Assembly (NCBI GenBank): GCA_934248075.1
Contig: CAKQKH010000027.1
Coordinates: 1 to 20,043, forward strand
DNA: 20,043 nt
Reading direction: 5' to 3'
Source of the DNA: an uncultured Alphaproteobacteria bacterium
Lineage (GTDB): Bacteria > Pseudomonadota > Alphaproteobacteria > RF32 > CAG-239
Shown: positions 14,727-20,043 of the stretch, in pieces
Layout: each line of letters begins with the position of its first letter
How positions within the stretch are numbered: position 1 is the stretch's first letter
Made by a program: the position numbers and the translations under genes
The notes under the pieces: model-generated
Seen by the model: only the letters and a program-made list of their open reading frames with translations
Databases searched by the model: none
Told to the model about the DNA's origin: nothing

Positions 14727-16247
14727 ATGCTTGGACGAGTTAACACAATCACTTTTAATGGTTTAGAAGTTTTAGACGTCGATTTGCAAGTACAAATGGC
14801 GTCAGGACTGCCGAATTTTATTATTGTCGGGTTGCCGGATAAAGCAATTGCCGAAAGCAAAGAACGCGTGCGCTCGGCTTTGCAATCACTGGGGTTAAAC
14901 CTGCCGGCCAAACGAATTGTGATTAATTTGGCGCCGGCGGATTTGCTCAAAGAAGGCTCCCATTTTGATTTACCAATTGCTTTGGCGGTATTGGCGGTCA
15001 TGGGGGTGATTCCCGCCGCTGTTTTATCTGATTATTTGGTTATGGGCGAGCTTTCTTTGGACGGCTCTATTTTGCCGGTCAACGGCGTCTTGCCGGCGGC
15101 TATGAGTGCCAAACGGCGGAATCTTGGCTTGATTTGTCCGGCGGCGCAAGGCTCTGAGGCGGTATGGGCAGGATTAGATAAAATTGCCGCAGCGTCCAAT
15201 TTGGCGGAATTGCTAAATCATCTTAAAGGATTACACTTGTTGCCGTTGCCGAAAGCCGTGCGCGCCGAAGATAAAATGATGCTTTTGGACATGGCTGATG
15301 TTAAGGGGCAGGAAAGCGCCAAAAAAGCCTTGGAAGTTGCGGCAGCCGGCGGGCATAATCTTTTGATGATTGGCCCTCCGGGGTCTGGAAAATCCATGTT
15401 GGCCACAAGGCTTCCTGGGATATTGCCGCCAATGACGGTAGATAAGGCCTTGGAAACCAGTATGATTCATTCAATTGCCGGAGAACTCAAAGGCGGACGG
15501 ATCTCTTTTGAGCGTCCGTTTCGGGCGCCGCATCACAATGCATCTACGCCGGCGCTGGTTGGCGGCGGACGCAAAGCACAACCCGGAGAAATTTCTTTAG
15601 CGCACAACGGAGTGCTGTTTTTAGATGAATTGCCGGAGTTTAATCGGGCGACGCTTGAAGCCTTACGCCAACCTTTGGAAAATGGCTCGGTCAGTATTTC
15701 TAGAGTAAACGCCCACACCACCTATCCGGCTGATTTTCAGCTGGTGGCGGCAATGAATCCCTGCCGTTGCGGTCATTTGGGCGACCATGCGCTGGAATGT
15801 TCAAGGGCGCCGATTTGCGCTCAAGAATATCAAGCGCGGATATCCGGCCCGTTATTGGATAGAATAGATATCCAGATTGAAGTTCCGGCGGTGAGTCCAT
15901 GGGATTTGGCAGGAGTAAAAAAAGGCGAAAGCTCTGCAACTATCAGAGAGCGAGTAATCAAAGCCCGCGAACTGCAAAGAAAACGCTTGCAGGAGTTTGG
16001 TGAAAACAAAATTTATACCAATGCCGGTCTAAAAGGACGGTTGTTGGAAGAAATCGCGGTGCTTGACAATGATGCCAAAGACTTGCTGATTGCTTTTGCT
16101 GAGCGCAACAAACTTTCGGCGCGTGCCTATCATCGCACTTTGCGGTTAGCAAGAACGATTGCGGACTTGCAAAATGAATCAAAAATTCTTAAACTGCATG
16201 TAGCCGAGGCACTGTCTTATCGACGCAGTTTGTCCGGTAAAAAATAA
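14727..16247 (+). CDS. comM: ComM/YifB-family Mg-chelatase-like AAA+ ATPase
   Basis: Members of this family (ComM) act as hexameric branch-migration helicases that extend heteroduplexes during natural transformation. The 506-residue protein has an N-terminal domain with GLPNFIIVGLPDKAIAESKERVR and INLAPADLLKEGSHFDLPIALA. The AAA+ module has Walker A GPPGSGKS at 216-223 and Walker B GVLFLDELPEF at 295-305, with an arginine-finger-like GPLLDRID near 374. Cys346, 348, 358 and 364 lie in the family's AMNPCRCGHLG insert, and the C-terminal helical domain has RAYHRTLRLARTIADL. ATG at 14727 aligns with the usual MxxRVNT start; a GTG at 14721 directly after the upstream stop is also possible. It is the middle gene of a three-gene operon. 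Confidence 0.93.
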   Translation: MLGRVNTITFNGLEVLDVDLQVQMASGLPNFIIVGLPDKAIAESKERVRSALQSLGLNLPAKRIVINLAPADLLKEGSHFDLPIALAVLAVMGVIPAAVLSDYLVMGELSLDGSILPVNGVLPAAMSAKRRNLGLICPAAQGSEAVWAGLDKIAAASNLAELLNHLKGLHLLPLPKAVRAEDKMMLLDMADVKGQESAKKALEVAAAGGHNLLMIGPPGSGKSMLATRLPGILPPMTVDKALETSMIHSIAGELKGGRISFERPFRAPHHNASTPALVGGGRKAQPGEISLAHNGVLFLDELPEFNRATLEALRQPLENGSVSISRVNAHTTYPADFQLVAAMNPCRCGHLGDHALECSRAPICAQEYQARISGPLLDRIDIQIEVPAVSPWDLAGVKKGESSATIRERVIKARELQRKRLQEFGENKIYTNAGLKGRLLEEIAVLDNDAKDLLIAFAERNKLSARAYHRTLRLARTIADLQNESKILKLHVAEALSYRRSLSGKK

Positions 16248-16261
16248 ACGGGAGTTAAAAC

Positions 16262-18247
16262 ATGAAAAAGTTTTTTGGCGTAAAAACCCTTGCAGCGGTG
16301 TTATTATTGGCTTCTTGCAGTAAAGAAAGTCCTGAGCTAATCCCTTGTATGTGCGACGGAAGCGAATCGACTTTGGGGTTATTTGATTGTATGTGTGAAC
16401 CGGCCAAAAAGAAACCGGTTAAACGTTTTTCTTATTTGCAGGATTCCAATAAACCCCGTTATCAAACGTTGATTATTGATGAAGAACAACAAAATGCCTA
16501 CTTCTATCTGCATCAGCAGCGTGACAGCTTTGCTCCCGTTAAGCTGGAAAACGTTGATTTTCGGATTAGAAAGGGCCGCGAATACGAAAATTACAGCAAT
16601 AAGCTTGGCAATTACAGATTTCGCATTTTCGGTTGTCGGCGTGAAAATAAAAATGTATTTTTGAATGAAGGCCGGACAATGCAAAAAGACATGAAGTTCT
16701 TTGATGTCTTTTATGAAACCATGAATGACTATTATCCGGTGGTGGTTGATAAAAAAAGTCCGTATTATCTGGATTCTGATAAAATCGCTACTCCGGAATA
16801 TATCATGACGGCCGAAATTACCGACTATTTCATGAACATCTGCGATGAGTTTGACTGGGAAAACGTCAAACAGAAAAAATTGCGCAGCGGTTCTTCGGAA
16901 ATGACCGTAATTTGGCGAGTAATGAGCTTGGATAAAAAAGAGGTTTATTGCAAAGGCATGACCAACGGATATGGTCAGATATCTGAAGGCGAACCCAATG
17001 GCGAAACATTGTTGGTAGAACGTGCTTTTGAAGATGCTCTGACCAAAGTGCCGGAAATTCAATGCTTTAACTCAACTTTAGCACAACGTATCCGCCCAGA
17101 AGAAATCGCTCGCCAGCTGGCTTATTTGCAAGGAATTGAAAATCGTTATAAAACCTTTGCCTCGCAATATGCCCCAGAAATAAAAGGCGTGCAAATGTTG
17201 CAAGAATGCGCATCGGGAATTGTGCCGCAAATGCAGACATTGGTTAGACCGGCGGCAACTTGCAGCGAAGTTTCGGTATGTGACACGCATGAAGCATCTT
17301 CCTTCATTAGTGAAAACTCCGGTTTTGCCGGATCCGGCGCCACTGTGGCGATTGATCAGGGTTGCCGCAAAGCCGAGGTTTTTGAAGATGGCGGAGTTAT
17401 AGTCAAAAATATGACTGACAATGTTAAAATTACAGATGACTATTGGGTTGACGTGCCATTGGACGGCAACGAAAAGACTTTGGCGGACAGTCGAGAAATG
17501 TTAGAAAGCTCATTTGCCAATATCGCCAATCGTTTTTGCATTAAGAATCAACCGCCATATGCGGATATGAACCCATATAATTTGTATAAAGTTCGCGCCT
17601 CCATTGTGTCGGTTGAAAATGCCGCCGGACAAAAAGGCTCGGGCTTGATTATTGCTGACAATTTGGTGCTAACCTCAGCTGATTTAATGGTTAAAAATGC
17701 CAACACCTTTAAGCTTAAGACCATTAACGGCAAAGAGATGAAAGCCGCAGCTATCAGAGCAAACCCCAACAAAAACGTTGCTTTGTTGATGCTGGAACAA
17801 CCGACGCAATTTACGCCATTGCCATTATCTTTAGATTTGCCGGAAGTTAACAAAGATATCCTTATGACCCTAGGCCTGTTGGATCTTGACAAAGAAGGCG
17901 AAGGCTATTTGGACAATGAAGGCAAGGTTATCGGATACCGCTGGAGCGAAACCGGCGATGCCGAAATTATCGTCGATACTTTTGTGCAAACGGTAACCCT
18001 TGGTGGCGCCTTGATTGACAAGCACGGAAACATCGTCGGCATGGCACACAAGACAAAAAAAACCGATGACAATCCGGATTTGTTTATTCCGATAGAGACC
18101 GCGCTGAAAGGTTTAGGATTAGAAATCTGTGGCCGCGATTTCGGCACGCGCAAACCGGCCGGATTCGAGCTTACGCCTTTGGCTGATGCGATTGACGCCT
18201 CGACAGACAAAACGCCGAAAGCAATGGATAGCAAAGACAAAAAATAA
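16262..18247 (+). CDS. Large lipoprotein with catalytically degenerate trypsin-like domain
   Basis: A 661-residue protein starting with a lipoprotein signal (LLLASC, lipidated Cys19). Two CMC motifs follow at Cys29/31 and Cys43/45. Residues about 176-270 (YIMTAEITDYFMN..., EMTVIWRVMSLDKKEVYC) look like the beta-alpha domain seen in surface lipoproteins of the CsgG/LPP20 kind; this is tentative. Residues about 445-620 resemble an HtrA/trypsin fold: KGSGLIIADNLVLTSADL, NVALLML, TLGGALIDKHGNIVGMAHK and FIPIETALKGLGL. Where active proteases have His, Asp and Ser, this has Asp474, Asn505 and Leu580, so it should not cleave peptide bonds. The tail is rich in Lys and Asp. It is the last gene of the operon, 14 bases after comM, with GGAG before the ATG. 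Confidence 0.8.
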   Translation: MKKFFGVKTLAAVLLLASCSKESPELIPCMCDGSESTLGLFDCMCEPAKKKPVKRFSYLQDSNKPRYQTLIIDEEQQNAYFYLHQQRDSFAPVKLENVDFRIRKGREYENYSNKLGNYRFRIFGCRRENKNVFLNEGRTMQKDMKFFDVFYETMNDYYPVVVDKKSPYYLDSDKIATPEYIMTAEITDYFMNICDEFDWENVKQKKLRSGSSEMTVIWRVMSLDKKEVYCKGMTNGYGQISEGEPNGETLLVERAFEDALTKVPEIQCFNSTLAQRIRPEEIARQLAYLQGIENRYKTFASQYAPEIKGVQMLQECASGIVPQMQTLVRPAATCSEVSVCDTHEASSFISENSGFAGSGATVAIDQGCRKAEVFEDGGVIVKNMTDNVKITDDYWVDVPLDGNEKTLADSREMLESSFANIANRFCIKNQPPYADMNPYNLYKVRASIVSVENAAGQKGSGLIIADNLVLTSADLMVKNANTFKLKTINGKEMKAAAIRANPNKNVALLMLEQPTQFTPLPLSLDLPEVNKDILMTLGLLDLDKEGEGYLDNEGKVIGYRWSETGDAEIIVDTFVQTVTLGGALIDKHGNIVGMAHKTKKTDDNPDLFIPIETALKGLGLEICGRDFGTRKPAGFELTPLADAIDASTDKTPKAMDSKDKK

Positions 18248-18267
18248 CCCTTAATCAACACCTCGCA

Positions 18268-18293
18268 GGTGGGTGAGAATTCTCTTACCCACC
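18268..18293. terminator. Hairpin after the lipoprotein gene, possible terminator
   Basis: Arms GGTGGGT and ACCCACC plus a partial inner GAGAA/TTCTC form a strong stem starting about 20 bases after the lipoprotein stop. No T-run follows, so termination would be weak or factor-dependent. A second hairpin, CGGTGCG/CGCACCG with a four-base loop, lies at 18301-18318. Confidence 0.35.
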
Positions 18294-18300
18294 CGCGCGG

Positions 18301-18318
18301 CGGTGCGAAGCCGCACCG
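18301..18318. repeat. Short perfect inverted repeat
   Basis: Seven-base arms CGGTGCG and CGCACCG enclose the loop AAGC. It sits in the convergent intergenic gap between the lipoprotein gene and the second flagellin. No T-run is present. It may add to termination from the left, or may be part of a GC-rich dispersed repeat like those around 1416-1577. Confidence 0.4.
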
Positions 18319-18421
18319 GCATTCGCAAGAATATACTCGCTTGCTCGCCGTCGGCTCGGCGCTTTGGATTGAGCGCGGTTTTGCACCCCTGCACTGTCAG
18401 CCTCCTCCCGCCCCGTCAAGA

Positions 18422-18491
18422 GGGAAGACTTATAAGGCACTATCTTTTAACAGACACTATAATAACCAGCACTATCTCCAGCGAGGGCGGA
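18422..18491. repeat. 70-bp block repeated at 1571-1640
   Basis: Same block as at 1571-1640, with about two differences, running directly into hairpin copy A3. Here block and hairpin are uninterrupted, so 18422-18605 (about 184 bases) probably shows the intact compound unit. Confidence 0.8.
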
Positions 18492-18605
18492 TAGTGGAAT
18501 TTATAGAGTAATTTCTAGGTGCGGAAAAGCGGAGCGTACACGACCAGTACGTGAGCATTTTACGTCACCGTAAAATTGCTCTAGAAAACCGCTAGACGAC
18601 CTCGC
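18481..18605. repeat. GTAC-apex hairpin repeat, copy A3
   Basis: Long inverted repeat with outer arms GCGAGG/CCTCGC, further arms TAGTGG/CCGCTA (wobble) and GAGTAATTT/AAATTGCTC (one mismatch), and apex GCGTAC-loop-GTACGTGAG. It matches copy A2 across its first 60 bases exactly and differs mainly in the loop and right arm. The right end lies two bases from the stop codon (18608-18610) of the second flagellin. Confidence 0.85.
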
Positions 18606-18607
18606 CT

Positions 18608-20043
18608 CTAAAACAGCTTCAACACAGCCTGCGCCGCTTGGCTGGCTAAAGAAAGGGAATTAATCGCCAGTTGTTGTCTGGTTTGCAAAGATAACATATT
18701 AGCGGATTCTTCGTTCATATCCGCAAGGGTTAGCTTATCCGCGCCCTCAGTCAGAATGTTAATCAAATTCTCGGTGAATTCCTGACGATTGGTAATGATA
18801 CTATAATTATTCCCCAGCTCCGCGGTAAAAGCGCGAATACTTTTCAATGCGCCGGCGATTTCTTTGAGACTCTGGGCGATATCGCCTTGATTACCCCAAT
18901 CAACCGTATTCAACTTCAGCGCACCGGCTGACATATCCTTACCGGATACATTCAAATCGGCGTTGCCTTTTTCATTAAACCGCACGTTCAGCTTTTCATT
19001 TTTGAGCAGATTTACTCCCTTATACGACGAATCTTTAACCAGCGTATCATATTGGTGCAAAATCTCAGTATATTGCTCGCCGCTTTTTTCGTTTTCTTTT
19101 TGGTGTTTATAATCCATACTGCGGTTGGCATTTTGTTCTTTAAGCCAATCTAAGCTTGGTATCGGATCAGCCACAGCGCTGGCAACTTCCACAAACCCCG
19201 CCGGCATATTGTTGCCAGTCATGGTATTGTCATTTACGGCACTATCTGCTTTATACACCTTGCCATTTACACTTATTTGCGAACCGGATATTGCATTAAA
19301 TGTTGTTAACTTATACTTATTTCTAAAAATTTCATGAAAATAATTAATATTTAACCGTGCGTATTTAGAATTAATATTTATGGTTTGAGGATATTCTATT
19401 CCTTTTTCATATGTTGAAACAAAACCAACTTTGGAATTTATATTCACAACAGCCTTATCCTCAATAGTAATTTTTCCATAATTAATACCATAGAAAGAAT
19501 TTATATTAAGCGCGCTATCTCCTTTCATAACTAAGTTAGCATCGTTTAATCCTCTATAATTAGGCGAAAATATATTTATTTTGCTATCTGCTTGAGTAAT
19601 TAGCTTACCACCAATAATTCCCACACCAGCTCGTTGTATCATTTGCACATTAAGCTCACCATAAATGTTGCCATAAACCTCTGTTAAAGCACTCACAGCA
19701 ATTTCTTTTTCAGTTGAAAATGTCCCAATATCATACAATGAAATTTTACCATATAATCCTATGTTACGACCACTCGCAATTCCATAAAATGAACACCCCT
19801 CGTTTGCACTATTTTGATTAGAACTATCCATAATGATATCAATATTTTGCAAAATGTGATTTGAAGTATCAATCAAATTAACTACTTTGCTTCTTGCTGA
19901 TCTTCTTGTTGTGGCTTTAATAGAGATGTCAGAAATCAGCAGGTTATCAGCTTTGGCTTTGATACCGTCGGTAACGCCAAGTTTTTCTAGGTCTATACTG
20001 ATTTGCGAGAATTTATCGGTATCCGGTTCGGACACGCCATAAT
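18608..20043 (-). CDS. Flagellin with beta-helix-like central insert, paralogue (C-terminal part; 5' end beyond window)
   Basis: The last 478 codons or so of a second filament protein; the frame is open through base 20043, so the N-terminus lies outside. It joins in the segment YGVSEPDTDKFSQISIDLEK, nearly identical to the left flagellin (residues 165-184 there). A divergent beta-strand-repeat region follows, with rungs ALNIN, VVNINSK, TININSK and LNINY. It then returns to ordinary flagellin: SSYKGVNLLKNEKLNVRFNE, a D1 helix with IRAFTAELGNNYSIITNRQEF, and the D0 C-terminus NMLSLQTRQQLAINSLSLASQAAQAVLKLF. The D0/D1 part supports filament assembly. The central part would lie on the filament surface. 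An internal GTG at 20035 is only a false start. It converges with the lipoprotein gene, with hairpin A3 in the gap. Confidence 0.9.
   Translation of the reverse strand, partial: YGVSEPDTDKFSQISIDLEKLGVTDGIKAKADNLLISDISIKATTRRSARSKVVNLIDTSNHILQNIDIIMDSSNQNSANEGCSFYGIASGRNIGLYGKISLYDIGTFSTEKEIAVSALTEVYGNIYGELNVQMIQRAGVGIIGGKLITQADSKINIFSPNYRGLNDANLVMKGDSALNINSFYGINYGKITIEDKAVVNINSKVGFVSTYEKGIEYPQTININSKYARLNINYFHEIFRNKYKLTTFNAISGSQISVNGKVYKADSAVNDNTMTGNNMPAGFVEVASAVADPIPSLDWLKEQNANRSMDYKHQKENEKSGEQYTEILHQYDTLVKDSSYKGVNLLKNEKLNVRFNEKGNADLNVSGKDMSAGALKLNTVDWGNQGDIAQSLKEIAGALKSIRAFTAELGNNYSIITNRQEFTENLINILTEGADKLTLADMNEESANMLSLQTRQQLAINSLSLASQAAQAVLKLF

Noticed and set aside
18269..18511. Plus-strand open frames after the lipoprotein gene
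   Set aside because: They cover hairpins and the 70-bp repeat block, lack ribosome sites, and show arginine- and histidine-rich composition typical of chance frames in GC-rich repeats.
20033..20035. GTG at 20035 as start of the right-hand flagellin
   Set aside because: The preceding in-frame codons encode YG, matching GYYGVSEPD in the left paralogue, so the gene continues upstream beyond the window.

Overview
The window looks like chromosome of a flagellated, rod-forming, moderately AT-rich alphaproteobacterium, possibly one of the uncultured host-associated (gut) lineages. This rests on the alphaproteobacterial style of the flagellins, the mreBCD-mrdA-rodA and rpsF-rpsR-rplI gene orders, a DUF3108 protein and a ComM/YifB ATPase. 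The exact lineage is inference and cannot be fixed without a search. No tRNA, rRNA, CRISPR array, transposase, integrase or phage gene was seen.

Layout. Bases 1-1242 (minus) hold the N-terminal 414 codons of a flagellin whose 3' end is cut off by the window. A sigma-54-like promoter lies upstream of it. Bases 1243-1890 are gene-free and full of hairpins and repeats. Bases 1891-7627 (minus) are the cell-elongation operon, transcribed mreB, mreC, mreD, mrdA (PBP2), rodA; the last four overlap by one base or a few. The mreB-mreC gap holds two hairpin repeats. miaA (7732-8622) and ddl (8950-9867) follow upstream on the same strand, separated by a 126-bp tandem repeat. Divergent from ddl is a two-gene operon: a secreted DUF3108 protein and the U32-family tRNA hydroxylation protein TrhP. 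Convergent with trhP is a small two-gene operon (a cysteine-rich DUF2769-like protein and a helical-repeat protein), with a near-consensus sigma-70 promoter. Next comes the ribosomal operon rpsF-rpsR-rplI (minus), closed by a rho-independent terminator. Divergent from it is a three-gene operon: a small secreted protein, comM, and a large lipoprotein with a trypsin-like domain that has lost its catalytic residues. Bases 18248-18607 are gene-free, with hairpins and one long repeat. The window ends inside a second flagellin paralogue (18608-20043, minus) whose N-terminus lies beyond the right edge.

Two things stand out. First, both flagellins keep ordinary flagellin ends, but their centres are AT-rich, repetitive beta-strand segments that look like a right-handed beta-helix. 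The two copies are nearly identical on one flank of that segment and strongly divergent inside it. Second, seven long hairpins of one family (apex GTAC-loop-GTAC) fill the four large non-coding gaps. All have the same orientation, and in each gap the hairpin cluster starts within about 2-5 bases of the stop codon of the minus-strand gene before it (rodA, mreB, ddl, flagellin).
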